A stretch of 64,000 nucleotides of DNA from Cristatella mucedo (taxonomy: Eukaryota > Bryozoa > Phylactolaemata > Cristatellidae). The stretch is taken from assembly GCA_009760855.2 (NCBI GenBank), contig WPIO01000008.1, positions 7,434,501-7,498,500 of the forward strand. Direction: 5' to 3'. The notes beneath the pieces were generated by a model that was not told the DNA's origin, did not search any database, and was given only the letters and a program-made list of their open reading frames with translations. Every line of letters starts with the position of its first letter. Within the stretch, counting starts at the first letter, position 1. Made by a program: the position numbers and the translations under genes. Below are positions 1 through 41,600 of the stretch, piece after piece.

Positions 1-2570
1 GACGTAAAGATGAGAAGAAGTGCTGTTTTTAGAGTTTAGCAAACAACCAGTTGATACTAGGGATCTGGCTGAGCGCCATATTGCAGTCTATTCTCTCGGA
101 CGTACATTTGTTTAATCTTTAATACTCAGACTCGAGACTGCTTGCGACCCTCTAAGAACGAACGCTCATTGCATTCCGCTAGCTTCAGCCTACGCCCCTA
201 AAGCCTTGCCTCGCGTGTCGCTATGAGCTTAGAGTTGAACATTTTCTGACAACATAGCCCACTCCGCGGCGCTCAGCTCCGCACTGCCGCTCTCGGATAG
301 TGAGCACCACGTGACCGGACGGCTGGCTCGCGCCCTCTCTCCTTCGGGGTAGGATTGCAGTTCTTCTTCCGTCGGTCGCGCGAGCGCAGCAAAGAAACGT
401 AACTCGAACCGACGGCCACGGACGCTAAACTAGACAGCCTGGCTAAGAAGCGTATACGGATGGAATTATCCGACCGCTAGTTCGTCTGCCCTCATTCCTT
501 CACTGCGCGCGCTGCGAAATACGAGCCCCGTGCCGAACGTTGCGTTTTCGCGCTCACGGCAATGCACGACCTCGCAGGCGATTGGCCCGCGCGCGCGGTC
601 GTCGCGGATAGCTATTCTAGTCTGGAGCGAAAGCATGTCCGTGAGAAGCTGCCGCACCTGGCACCCACCTGGCGCACGCCGGCATCGCTCGGGCATACGC
701 TTTCGCGTCACTCCTTCCCTCGAATCCTCGTCGACAATCGCTCCGACTGCCATTGGCCATCGCAGCGACCGAGCAGAGACGCGCGGGCGTGCCGCGCGAG
801 AGTCGGCTCACCAGTCACACTGTCTTTCCTCAACGATCTCGCGGCGGCGACGGCGGCCGAAGCCAAAGCACCTCTTACGAGATCAAAGTTCAATTGTCTG
901 CCGATAATCGGGTTGCCCGCGATGATCTTCGCGATGCCTGCCGACTGCGCTTCCTGCCGACACCCGCCGGACCTCCTCTGGTATCCCCGAGTCGCCGCCG
1001 CCACCGTGTAAGCGAGTGCAGCGACGCCTGGCGACTACTCAGATAACTCACAATCTGAAGCAGCTTCGCGACCCAAACCACTCGCCGACTCACCGAATGC
1101 GGCGCGGCCGATGCTCGCTAGATCGCCTGTGGAATGCACAGCCACAGCCGCGCCAACACTACCAACCTCCTCACGAAGACCGCTCCTGCACCATGGTTTC
1201 GTCAAATGGAGCGTCATCGCGCCCGTAGAGTTACCGTAGAGCTACCGCTTCCGGCTCAGGTGATTTCCTACTGCTCAGAGTACAGAGTGCTAGTTTGAGT
1301 ACAGAGTTTGTGGCTCAATCGTGCGGCTAGCCGACACGGTCGCACGGTGCGTCGCCGGCATAGATGCGAGGATTTGCAAAAGTCTCCTTTCCTCAAAGAA
1401 GGAAATGTTGACTGATTCAACGGCCTCATTTTTTATGGCGGCAGAAGAGCCTTAACGGCCATCACTTGCAGTGAGCAACAAACCCCTCCTTTGCAGGATT
1501 CGAACCCACTATATCAGTCGTGGAGAGCGAGCACCTTACCTCATGGGCTATCGCGGTCCACTGCAACTACCCCAGCATTCAACGCCGCGACAAGCACCGC
1601 CGACAGCGGACTAATAGGTGCGGCTCGAAACTTAGTTGGCGAATCCTTGCGCGAGAATAGGCGAGAAATGCACTGCGACGGCGGCGACGCACTTCCGACG
1701 ACGGAGCCCCTTCTCTAGAGGCGCCGTTCTCGGCCTGCTCCGCCCGATCGGAGTCGTACTAGTTCTTTGCCGCCGCCGCCCGCTGGAGATTGCTGGCGTA
1801 CCAGCGGCGCTCGGCTGGGTTGGCGGCTTCTGCTGTTCTGCGCTTCCGACGACGACGACGACTACGCTGCCGCGCCTAATCGTCGCTCGCGCTCGATAGT
1901 CGAGCGTAAAGTGATGTAAACGCTACGCGCCGTCAGCCAAAGAGCGATCGTGTTTTCGCGCCCGCCCGCAGCGGCGGCGGCCGCCGCCACCGCCCGGTTT
2001 AAATCGAGACGCCCGTAACCGACGGCAGGTGCGCTACCGAAATCGCGACCGGGTCGCCTAATTACGAAACGTGACCAGCGGTCGGCTATACGGATGCGCG
2101 TCGTCAGGAACTCGCATGCATCGCGCGACAGCCGCCACGGCTCGCGGGGCTGCGGCGGCAGCCTCGCCGCGTCGTCGCGCGGCGGAGTCGCGACGCTCAT
2201 CCGCCGCTCGCGTCGCGCGTCGGCGAGCGGGTCGCAACACGCGACGGCAGATACCCGGAGCCCGGCGGCACCCCGCCCCCCAGAAAGCAAGGCCGGGTCG
2301 ATTAAGCGCCGCGAAAAGGCGTTTCGGCTTTAAGTGGCTAGCGGCTTACAGCAAGGTTACGAGTAGGTCTACCGCGCGCTTCGCGCGGCGAGGTCCGCCT
2401 CGCTACCGTCCCCCTCCCCGGCCAGGCTCTTCGCAGCTGCAGCAGCTGCAGCAGGTGCTCCAAGCGGCTATTGGTATCCGGTATCGGTTTCCGCCCGCCC
2501 TCGGCATGCTCGCGGTCGCCGGCGTAATGTCGTGACTGGAGTCGCCCGTCTTCTCCTCGGATGAGAGTTT
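1..2570. other. CpG-rich upstream region without a supported gene
   Basis: About 2.5 kb, GC- and CpG-rich from roughly 250 onward, with a CACGTG E-box near 308. Many overlapping open frames exist on both strands, but their composition is Arg/Ala/Ser-rich as expected from GC-rich noncoding DNA, and none has a recognisable domain or good splice context. It most plausibly holds the distal promoter of the fibrinogen-related gene that starts at 2835, or the 5' end of an unrelated transcript. One SINE relic lies inside it at 1408-1562. Confidence 0.5.
1408..1562 (-). repeat. tRNA-derived SINE, family A, copy 1
   Basis: On the + strand the copy reads from a motif 'gcggcagaagagcc' near 1439 to a tRNA-like end with GGATTCGAACC at 1496-1506, which is the exact reverse complement of a pol III B box, followed by an A-box-like reverse complement near 1528-1550. 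The tRNA-related head is therefore at the right end and the element is on the - strand. At least seven further copies of this family occur in the window. This copy lies upstream of the fibrinogen-related gene. Confidence 0.7.
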
Positions 2571-2571
2571 T

Positions 2572-2579
2572 TATAAATA
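2572..2579 (+). promoter_or_regulatory. TATA box of the fibrinogen-related gene
   Basis: TATAAATA, a near-perfect TATA element, lies in otherwise GC-rich DNA about 255 bases upstream of the signal-peptide start codon at 2835. A start site near 2600 would give a 5' UTR of about 230 nt. The call rests on motif, setting and spacing; the transcription start itself is inferred. Confidence 0.5.
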
Positions 2580-2834
2580 CAGTCGTAACGATAGCCGCTG
2601 ACGGGTCGCGTAGGGCCGCTCAATTCCCGTGGCACGGCGCAGCGTTTCAAACGCGCTGGGTCGTTGGGGCTGGTCGCTGGCCATCGCTGTGGGCGGGTAT
2701 CAAGGACACAAGAGCCGGACGCGGCGGAAGAACGTCTTAACCCCTGGCACGGGGTCACCGCTATATTGGTGGCGCTCGAGTCGCGCGGGAGCGTCGCGAC
2801 CATTCGCTGCCGTTCGGAGCTCGCAGCCTGAGCC

Positions 2835-31266
<28,432 letters not shown>

Positions 31267-31579
31267 GAAAACCCCAGCTGCCGTCGCCTGCTCAACAGCA
31301 GTCATCGGCTGGCGAGCCGGCACGCAAGTGCCCACAGGCAGGGCGGCCACACGCCCCCCCCCCCCGCGTGGCCGTAGCCGCCAGTCATTTTCTCTATGTA
31401 GCTTTGCCCCTTCCGAATGCTCCCGGACGAGCGCGGAATTGTGGGCTAAAGAAAGATATGTATACTGGTTGACTGCCGCATGTGGTGGCAATGCAAGTCG
31501 AGGCGTCGGCTGCGATAGCGAAGCTTAAGCAGTCGCTGTCTGGAGTGCCTTGCTTCACTGCGGTCCATTCAATATATTA

Positions 31580-31720
31580 TAGCTTTGACAGGCTCGAGTA
31601 GAAACTTGACTCGCACTTTAAGACCGAAGACGACTACTTTCGCGTTTACGTAGGTTACAAGCTACAGGCTTGATGCCTGCGGCGGTTATTGAGGCATAGC
31701 TAGTGAGTTGGGTGTGTCGT
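31580..31720 (+). pseudogene. Decayed partial copy of the FBG exon
   Basis: 31622-31710 matches 30955-31040 with substitutions and stops: 'gacgactactttcgcgtt', then 'aggcttgatgcctgcgg' against 'aggcttgacgtccgcgg'. A further short match ('agctttgaca') precedes it. The frame is broken by stop codons, so it is a non-functional segment of a duplicated FBG exon. Confidence 0.7.
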
Positions 31721-32067
31721 GCTAACCTACAGCATGGCAGCAAAATATTTCCACTAATCGAGCTGCATTGAAAGTTCAACGGGCACTATCTGGTTGCATT
31801 CTACGAGATGTTTAAATGTTGAGAGCCTCGGTTCTTATTTTTAACTTGTATTGGTGGGGTAGACTTAAATCAATCAAAAATACCACTAGAAGTCTCTCGC
31901 TTCGCGAGAGAGCCTTGGAAAGTATTAAAGGTTTCACAAATATATCTCCCGCATAAGCTCGATCGATGACCTACCGACAGCCATTCAGGCAGATTTCTCA
32001 ATCACACCCTGGCCTATTAACGGTAACAAATAAAACACTCGTGAACCACTAACAAAAAAAAATACTA

Positions 32068-32360
32068 GCTGATTTAACAGCCTCCTTTGTAGCGCGACAG
32101 AAGAGCCTTTACGGCTATCACCACCGCTTGCAGGGGCAATAAGAGATCACCCACCGCATGTTTCGAACCAACGACCTCGCGACAGAAGTCGTGAAAAGCA
32201 ACCGCCTTGCCTAGTTCGCCGGCTCATCAACATAAACGACCCGTAAGTAAGTAAGCACTTGGAAATCTGCTATTAATTTGACTATGAATTGATATTCATA
32301 CTGCAAGATTTGACCCACGACCTCGGTAGTGAAGAACGAGAACCTTTATCTCATAGGCTA
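32068..32360 (-). repeat. SINE family A, copy 3, plus a second tRNA-like end
   Basis: 32068-32226 is a full-length-looking family A copy ('gacagaagagcc', then 'gaccaacgacctcg'-type B-box region). A second tRNA-like end ('gacccacgacctcggtag') follows at 32295-32360 in the same orientation. Confidence 0.65.
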
Positions 32361-33219
32361 TCACGAACCCACTAAAAAGCTCCCGCCCTGACACCTACGA
32401 CCAAGGCAAGTACCTCAAGAGCCGCCCAAGAAGAATAACACTCTCGCGTCCGAATCGTAGGATTCTGAGTTAGGAGTTGCCAATGAACTTGCAACGTGTC
32501 GTTTTTCTTTAGGCTCAAAGCTCGCGGTGAGAGAAATGGTTAAACAGAGGTCTTGGTGCAACGACAACCAGCGCGATAGAGCAGTCTCCCTAAGTTTTCA
32601 AGAACTTTGACTGAAGGGGCTTGTGCCCTACTCTTACTAGGTAGACCGTGTTTAGTATATTGCATCTTGCTCGATCCGTTTAGAGAGAAAAATGTAGACA
32701 GATACAGCTGTCTCTACTTCACCTCTCCACCATCCTCTCGAATTCAAATTCGTACACAACCGAGGTGAATAAAGCTTATTTAACAAATACTATGCAACAG
32801 TCTGAGGAAGTATCCCTAGACTATGGAACGTTGAACAAAAACTGAGAATCTTCTACGAAGCCATAACATCACAGCAGGTTGAGCCAGTAAATGGTACGAT
32901 AACAATTTCATATGTACGGTTCAGAATAATCCAGCCGCGCCTTGTGATGTGCGAATGTCACTTAATCGCAGGTGAAAATGTGCTCAGTCTTTACCTCTTT
33001 AGTTACCGGATACAATTCGTTGTCATATGGTTATTACTTATCCTAAAGAATACCCCGCACGCATAGATCGCATAAATGCTGTGTGGCTGGGTTGGATGCT
33101 CTGGGTACATCTGTGTGGTCTGGCTTTACAGGAACCAACAACAGATGGCAAAAAGCTACTCGTCAATTGTGAGGAGCTCCGAGCTATTTTTGCCTGTGTT
33201 AGAGAGATAGGGAGCTGAG

Positions 33220-33275
33220 AGTGAGAGCAAGAGAGCTGAGAGAGAGAACAGAGAGAGAAAGAGGGCTAAAAGAGA

Positions 33276-33329
<54 letters not shown>

Positions 33330-33400
33330 GTTGAGAGCTGAGAGCTAGCGAGAGAGAGAGAGAGAAAGAGAGAGAGCTGAGCTGAGCGGGAGCCGAGAGA
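33220..33400 (+). repeat. (AG)n-rich tract
   Basis: Interrupted AG repeat with 'gagctgagag' units on either side of a pure (AG)n core at about 33278-33322. Confidence 0.9.
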
Positions 33401-33557
33401 TGTGAGCCGACTGAGACAATAGCGCCTTCAAGTGTAACCTGAAGACCTGGTAGACCTCTCCCCGTCCTAGCTATCTGGACTAGATGCTTGACAGCCTCGG
33501 GGCTAGCGAAGGAGTGGTTAAATTGGAGCTACACAATACTTTATACCACAGATGCAC

Positions 33558-33558
33558 G

Positions 33559-33593
<35 letters not shown>

Positions 33594-33600
33594 ACACACC
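33558..33600 (+). repeat. (CA)n microsatellite
   Basis: About 20 CA units with one TA interruption, convergent intergenic space. Confidence 0.9.
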
Positions 33601-34477
33601 ACTCAAAGTGGGTAAACATAGTGCTAGCCCGAAAAGTCCACGAATTCTGGATAAAAATAAACCTCAATATTTCAGTTCTAAACTCCTTGCTAAAAATATT
33701 TGCTAAGAACACATAACTCGCACGAGGCAATATTTATAGCAAAGCGTGCATGTTAACTCCGTGGTTTGCTTACCAGCATAGGCAAAGCCATGGGGTGGTG
33801 GGGTTGGCAGCTGCCACACCTGACCTGATAGGTGAGAGCCGAGTCTATCAGGTCGAGCGACCAGCAGCTCGGCGGCTGGCCCCTTGTGCTTGGCCAGGCT
33901 GCAAGACAACTGCAGGTGCTGAAGGTATAAAACACGTGCAAAATGGATCCGTATCTGGAGAAACTTCTGGCTTCCAATAAGTTACCATTTTCGGATAGTT
34001 TTATTTTCGGATAGTTTTGAAGCATCACCAGATCACTGATAAGTAAGATTTACTGCATTCAACAAGTATTCCCCTCTCTGAAAATTATCTCAACAAACAT
34101 GTCGCATTTTCGAGAAGGATTTTAAGGTTTGAAGCATGCTATTTCTAGCATGAACAACCAAAGGCATGACATAGCTTGAAACAATTCAAGAAATCTATGA
34201 CCCAGCAGAAAGAAAAACAACCAAAAAGCGTTTGCTGATCAACAAGAAAAGCAAATTTTAAAATTATTTCCTAGGTCGTAACTATCTCGATCTGTCAGCT
34301 GAATTTACTAAACTGAACAGCCATCTCACAATCACAATGGATACTTTTCAAAACATGCAGGGCATCTTAGTTTTGACGTCACGAGTTTGCCAAGACTTCT
34401 TAGCAGTTTTATACAGCTAAACAGTTCTTTATACATCAGTGTGGTTGGCTGGTTTTTGTCCTAACTGCACTATCGAT

Positions 34478-34622
34478 TTCTTGCAGTGCCCTGGTTTGCC
34501 CAGTGGTAAGCTGCTAGTGTTTACCGACAAAGTTCACGGGCTTGAGCCCACAGCAAATGTAATGCACTCTTTTTTTGCTATAAGAATGAAGTATCTTAAG
34601 AATAAAGTATCTCAAAACTGGG
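34478..34622 (+). repeat. SINE family B, copy 4 (degenerate)
   Basis: Has 'ggtttgcccagtggtaagct' (A-box-like), 'cacgggcttgagccca' (B-box-like), then degraded 'aagtatcttaagaat' tail sequence. Confidence 0.55.
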
Positions 34623-36147
34623 TCTAGTCTGTACACACTGACCTTGGCCGTTCCTGAAGAAGTGCCTAGCACAGTTGTTCAGATGCCTTTTTCGATAGGT
34701 GTATACTTGGTACATCTAAAAATTCTTATTCTGCCGTTTTCTGATGGCACTACCACAAATACCTTTCGAAAATAGCAATTGTCTCAAAACTCACTTGAAG
34801 CCACCAGAAAATTTGACTGCATGCTATTTACAACTAGCAGGTACAGCAAATATAGCAACACGATTTTCGACATGTATTGCTTCCTTACATTAATTTTACA
34901 AACTGTTAGTATCTTTAGGCATTGAGTAAAACTCCGAAACGCATCAGCTTTGTGTTGATTAACACAATGCGTGATTTTCGGGCCAGCTCTATATGTAAAC
35001 TACAGCATATAGTGTACGTGCATATCTATGTATAGACAGTCTGACATAGAAATGTACCCGTAAACATTCACATCGATAGGGTGTATGGAAGTATGCAGAG
35101 CACACCTTGTGTTCACATACACCTATATATGAATACTATACACCTGCAAGGATTTATACACCAGTATATACCCTACATATGTTTGGCTGCTGATTGTAAG
35201 TGCTTGCTGCTACTGATAATAGCAAAGAACAACCACCCGAAGCTAAACGTTTGATTGGGGACCTCTACAGAACTCGTGAGGAGGAAGCAGCCTTTGTATT
35301 TGCAATCACTCACGTACTGAATTGAATGCACATCTATAACCAAATTGCAAAGCTCTAACAAACAAACATGACTCCGCTGCTGCATTCACTGCGTAGAAAA
35401 AGATGCCAGGACTGACCTGGCCTTACAAAGAGTGCGCTGGGCGCACGGTGGTGGAATACGAAAAACAGCACAACAGAGGCAGCACTAAAATTGCTACGAG
35501 TGCGGATCCACTCTACCAAGACAGATTGATTAAACACCCAGCGATTACCCAAATATTGCCAATGCACAACAAAGCTACAGAGAAGCTAAGGTGGCCTAGA
35601 GCATTGTCTTGAATCAAAATCACGAACCCGTGGTGCAGAATGCAAACACCGAGCCCACCAGGTCTTCAGCAAACAGCAGATCCACTATTTTTCTTATAGG
35701 TAAGCTGAGCCAAGCTATGGCAGCGATTGTGTTCCGGCTGCTGTGGCACAGCCTCTCTGGCGCAGCCAGACCAGCACATCAGCAGCTGCGGCCGAGCAGC
35801 ACCAACAGCATCCGGGCCGCCACTGCAGCAACAAGGCAGACGCGCGAACCCGGCTGCACAAAGAGGCTCGATTTGCTGCGCCTTCTTCGGCGACACTATT
35901 GCCTACACCCAAGGTCAGGCCAGAGCGCGCTGCCGGCACTTGGCAAGTGCAGCAGCTGCCTCGGAGCGGCTGCACACGATTGTGCTGCATGTGAGAAAGC
36001 TAGCGCCGAGCGTCGAGGCAGGACCACTGTGGTCACAGTCGAGACGGCCCTGTGCGACATGACGACGAAGCCCCGTGCAGCGGTTGGGCTGCTTCGTCGC
36101 CGGCGGCCGGAGCGTTGCTGGCAGAGGCGGGCACGAGAGGCCGAAGC

Positions 36148-36184
36148 TCACTGCGTTCGCCGGCCCACTTTTCTTTGACGAGCC
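36148..36184 (-). CDS. DOLPP1: DOLPP1 exon 7: terminal micro-exon
   Basis: A 37-nt terminal exon after TTTTCCAG. It completes Arg and encodes [11 protein letters not shown] then TGA (36150-36148). The phase matches exon 6 and the residues parallel human NRQRKLGTKLQ. Confidence 0.85.
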
Positions 36185-38607
36185 CTGGAAAACCCACGGA
36201 GACTGCTAAATGGCCGCAGGCATGTGCCAGAGAGCGGCGGACCGCAGAAGCAGCTGACGGCACAGGCGGCGGACGGCACAGGCGGCGGACGGCACAGGCG
36301 GCGGACGGCACAGGCGGCGGACGGCACAGGCGGCGGACGGCACAGGCGGCGGACGGCACAGGCGGCGGACGGCACAGGCGGCGGACGGCACAGGCGGCGG
36401 ACGGCACAGGCGGCGGACGGCACAGGCGGCGGACGGCACAGGCGGCGGACGGCACAGGCGGCGGACGGCACAGGCGGCGGAAGCCAGCCGCCACCCTAGC
36501 AAGCCCTCTCTCGAACGCTGGCTGTGAAGCCCAGAGCCACTTACCGAGCTTCAGTGCGACACGAGGTGTACTCGAACCACAGCACATTCGGAATGAGCGT
36601 ATAGTCCCGTATCATGAAGTACTCGCACAGAGGCCTGCAAAGGCATTCAATACGTGCCCGTTCGATGGCAGATCGGTCGCACCAGGGCCGGCACCGCGCG
36701 CGACGGAGTCGCATAGTGGGCACAGCATCAACAGCAGCAGCGCGAGGCGGCCACGGTCACAGCAGCACTTAAATATAAATAAATATAATTAATCTGTATA
36801 GCGCCCTAAGATAACTTAATTTCAATTCAGGCACTTCACAATAAGCAATGGGGCTCGAGCCCACGACCTCGGTCATCAACAGCGAGCACTATTTAACTAT
36901 GGGGCCAGACCAGCTCGGCAGGCACTTACCAGCTAACTATGATTGGAAAGAGGGGTGTAAGAATGAGCTGGACCACGCCAAACCAGAGTAGACCTGCGGT
37001 GAGGCCGACTGCGGCGCCGACAGCCACCTGCCGAGTGTCGTGGTAGCTGAGGTAGACTCTGCTGATGCACACAAGGCAAGCAGAGGCCAGGCACAGAGTG
37101 CCCAGGGCCACCTTCCATGCTTCCTCGAGCAGCGAGCTGTTCCGATGTGTCCTGAAAAAAGACAGCAAGCGCTAGACACAGAGGAGCTAAAAAAGCACAA
37201 CCTTTCCATTACTGTTTTGCCTTCCTGTTTTCCAAGGCAGCCTTTGGCCATAAAGAAAATTCGGCCAACAAGCAACCAGAGCTGGCTCAGCAAATAGTGT
37301 AAGGCATTTGCCTTGACGATACCCTCAACCAAGGGCTATCGTGGTCGAAAGTATGTGGCCGCAACGCCTAACTGCATGAACCTCGCTTCGAGTCCCGCAC
37401 AAAGCTCTTGTTGCTGCAAACGTCGATGACAACTACAGCGACAACAGCACCTGGTCTAACAGACGTGTGTACCGAGCGAGGGCTGCAGCGGCACAGACCA
37501 CCGACTGACAACCACTCCAATTGCTTTGATGTGTTGCCACAATCACCATGAAGTATCGGGGAGCTTCCTAGCATATATCCGTTATGGAAGGACGGGAAGC
37601 AGCAGTGTAAATGATGAAAGAGTTGGTATGCACATTCAGCTACCACGAACGCGAGCAGCAGCCGTCATCCTCACTAACAACGCTTCGTACGGCTATCAAG
37701 ATTCCATCAAGATTCCAGATTCCAGAAGAATCAAGATTCCAATTCAAGTTTCCGTTGCTCTGTGGGGCTCACCCCACTGAGAAGCTTCAGCCAAGGGCCA
37801 ACAGCAAACAATAGTGCGCCGATGGCAATAACTGTCTGAGGAAATATACACAGATAGCTGTAATGCTTACCTCACGCAAAGAAACATGAGAATGTAGCTG
37901 AGAAAAAACCCGGCAAACTGACTGTGGCTGGACGGCATTCCGAATGTCAGCAACGTCTCGCCTGAAAGTAGTATCATCACTCCAGGTCAGGGAGTGGCTA
38001 CATTAAAACTTGCCAGGTATCAGAAGCACAAACCTAAGGAACATTAAAATACTGCAAGTCAGGGCAACACCACGTGTGCCATCACGAGTACAAAAAACAT
38101 CACGAATACAAAAAGCCTTTTACTTGCCTCGTCGGCATGCATCGATATAGCAGTATTCAACTAACTTAATACAATTCTCAAACCTAAAAACTCACAAGAA
38201 ACTGTGCACATTGCAGCGCATCGCGAACCCAGACCCGAAACACTACAACAACCTGATAAAGAGTCCCATAATAAGCAACGCCGGTGACGAGAAGTGTATG
38301 CCAACACCTCGATTTGCTGACAAGGAGCCCCAACATGCGAAGCCTGTCCTACAACTTCTGAGAACACTTGCAGCTCCTTCACACAGTTGCAGTCATCAAG
38401 ACTTTTCGTTGTTGCATAGTCACACCAACATATACCAACAAGGGCTCGACATGTTACTGAGTTTTAGAGGGGAAGCATTGTGACGCCTACATGATAACTA
38501 ATCATTGAACAATTTTTAACTATAATTACTTCAAATGTACACATGATCGATGCACACAGTAACTGCACATAAAAGCTTAGTTATTAAAGCTTAGTATGCA
38601 TCAATAT

Positions 38608-38644
<37 letters not shown>

Positions 38645-38650
38645 TATACA

Positions 38651-38699
<49 letters not shown>

Positions 38700-41600
38700 T
38701 ATACATACTGCACACACACACACACACAATGCTGGCCTAAAAAATCCATGCATCCTGGGGATCCAGATATAACCTCAAATATTTCAGCAGTTTATGGACT
38801 GCTGGCCAAACAAAATTCACTAGAGCCCAGGATTCAGTAGAGCTACCAATATTTGTATTCAATTGTGCATGCTACCAACTTGGTTTGCCTACTAGGTGCA
38901 CAAGCATTCAAAATGTCCACGTTTTGCAGGATTCCTCGAAGAGTACTTCATTCATGTGATTGTTGCTCAAGAAAAGTAGATTTCAAGGCTCAAATACTCC
39001 ATTTTGGAATCGTTACCTTCAAACAAAATTCAGCAGCCTCTTTTGCATGGCGACAGAAAAGCCTTTAGGGCTATTACCACCGCTTGCAGAGGCAATAAAG
39101 GATCGCCCACTGCAGGAATCGAGCCCACGACCTCGGGACCGAGGTCGTGAAAGCAACAGCCTTACCTAGTGTGCCATCACAGCAGCAAGATGACGATCCT
39201 ATGCAAACTGCCTGAAAGCTGTACCCTAATTTTGGACGAATCCCTATTTCGTGCTGGTGTAGTGGCTCAGCCAGGTGCCTGATGTGAACCCTATAAAACT
39301 ACTATGGAGCAATATCGGCAGAGTCTGTAGCAAAGGCCTAGTATTTGGCCTACATCTTTAGCCATGTTTTTTCAGTAAAACTCAGGCTCTTTGAAATGTG
39401 CTAAGTCGAGAAGGACGAACAGAAGCCGGTAGCCTCTATTCATCTCCAGATAATGGAAGTCATACAGAATCGAGCTAGGACATTGGCACAATCAATGCAT
39501 TCCCACTAACAGCATATCAGTTTGTTTTTGGGTAGTCAATAAATATTTTCACATGCTTTGCATAACTATTCTGTCTGGCATCGTAGAGCACTCTCTTTAT
39601 TACCTGAAAAAATGTATAGCAACCACATCGGCAGTTATACCAGGATTATTTTCGAATGAGTACTTTAATGTGAGGAAGAACTTGCGATGCTTTGTGGATA
39701 TCTGCAAGCTAAAACAGACTGCGAGCAAAAATTGCTGACTTATGTGAGTTCACATTTCTTGATTAGCCGGCGTTATTGTTCGTGAAGGGTGTGCTCCTTC
39801 GAATAAACGTCAATCTTACCACCGGCAGAGTGGTGCCTGCACGTGGCATGCGAATAGGACCCAGTTACATTACATACAATCACCACTTTGGACAGCCATG
39901 TTAGCTTAACCACGTGCCACCATGCCAGAATTATAACCATACAATGATTTGGATCTCAAGGCCACTTACTATGCGCTGACGGCCTTGACTCACGGAAGAT
40001 TCGTTTTAGTAACATATTCAACAGCTCATCCAGTAAAATACCCCCGAAGAAGCAGACCTAGGCATGGAAAAGGAAACAGTCACGACCGGCTTTAGCAATT
40101 AGGTGAACAACGTGCAACATATATCTGCGAGCACACAAACACACGGAGTCGGCTACAGAGAAAATCGAAAACCGCAAAGCTTAAGCCTATCAGTCTAAGC
40201 ACAGGGTCTGCTAAAGCCTCGAATTGCAAGAGAGCTCTCCAAAGGTAAACTAAAAAATGGATGAGAGGCACGAACGGCAGCACTTTTTTTTGCAGTACTC
40301 CCACTGAAGCACTGCACGCTAGCCTGAACCGAAGCACTACAGCACACGCTAGCCTGCAGTCAACTAGGCAAGAGGAGTGGGAGATGGCACAGGTGGACAT
40401 TACGTTTAGCTCTGGAAGCAGCTGGATGCTGCCTCCTAGCCATGAATAACGAGGCAGTCAAAGACGACTAGTGGCAGCAGCTGCTCTCACATCCGAGGCC
40501 ACTTGAGTGAGTGAGGCAGGTGGCAGCAGCAGCCTACACCATGCCGGGCTTCGAGAAGCATGCATGGTCCAGCAGCCGACAGAGCAAAAGGGCTGCTTTT
40601 TCATTGGAGCCACGGTACAGTCGAGGCTACTGCCCGTAGACGATCGGCAGCTTGGCAACCAACGAGACTTTCCGCTCAGCATTCTGGACGACGGCACTCA
40701 CCGTGTGCAGATCCCTCCGAAAGAGAATTAATGCAATGAATGCGACAACGATGAATATTGGTAAAAGACTGAACCATGCCAGAATGTATCCCACGAAATC
40801 GCCTGAAGAAAAAAGGCAGTGGCACGGAAAATGCACGTGGTCTCTTGAAAGCGGCACGGGAGACCGATAACAGAAAAAACGATTGCCGAAGCAGATAAGC
40901 ACGACAGCCCTTCGTTCATCGGGACTATGAACAATCTGATGCAGCTAACAACCGACAGTACGCACATTCACTAGTAACGAAGTTACTCAAGCACGAGATC
41001 TGACTATGATGCTTGAAAAGAGTTACTACCACTATGACACGGTGTAAAGTGGCGTACAGCAATGGGCAGTGGCTACTAGGCTACCAACATTAGTGCACAC
41101 CTCACTCACATTAGTGCACTCCTCAGTGATGGGTTCAGCGCCATCACTACAGGCTGCCAGGAAGCAAAGCCTAATGCAGCAGCTAGGATGTGACGTATGG
41201 CAGCAATGCACTAGTGAGCGGGAGGGAGTGGCCTACGAATTGTGGACAGAGGACGCATTCTGACAGCAATGTTCAAGTCAGGACACCGGGAAACGCTCCA
41301 TCGCTACCTACTTGGCTGGAGTCGCTCGGTGCGGCTGGCAGCTCACCACAGTTACGTGCCTCGGCATGCTTCACTCATTCCACCGCACAAACGGCCACAC
41401 TGGTCGTCCTATTGCATTGACAGCCGCAGTCCAGACGGCAGTGATTTCCTTGGTCCGAACAAAGTCTCGGAGAGAGAACAGGTCACCTGCATTTCTGCAG
41501 ACGGAAATAGCTCTCTGTATACTAGGATCTCCTCCATTGCGCAGCATCTATCACGTCGTCCAGCCTGAGGTGGCACGGGCGCCCCAGCCCCTGCTTTTCC

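Larger units (their letters stand above)
31267..36147. other. Intergenic region between the FREP and DOLPP1 genes
   Basis: The two genes converge here (FREP + strand, DOLPP1 - strand). The region holds the FREP 3' UTR (possible AATAAA at 32029-32034), a C13 run near 31356, SINE copies, an (AG)n region at 33230-33400 and (CA)n at 33560-33600. I see no gene in the remainder. Confidence 0.5.

Noticed and set aside
1496-1550. Sequences resembling the 3' half of tRNAs at this and other SINE sites
   Set aside because: They have B-box and A-box-like words but cannot form a full cloverleaf and recur as dispersed copies, so they are SINE heads rather than tRNA genes.
1862-2535. Ala/Arg-rich frames of 140-154 codons on both strands
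   Set aside because: GC-rich DNA lacks stop codons; no domain, no consistent splice sites.
36052-36792. 246-codon + strand frame and 184-codon - strand frame with repeated [17 protein letters not shown] units
   Set aside because: Generated by a 16-bp repeat that is open in all frames, overlapping the real DOLPP1 exons on the - strand.
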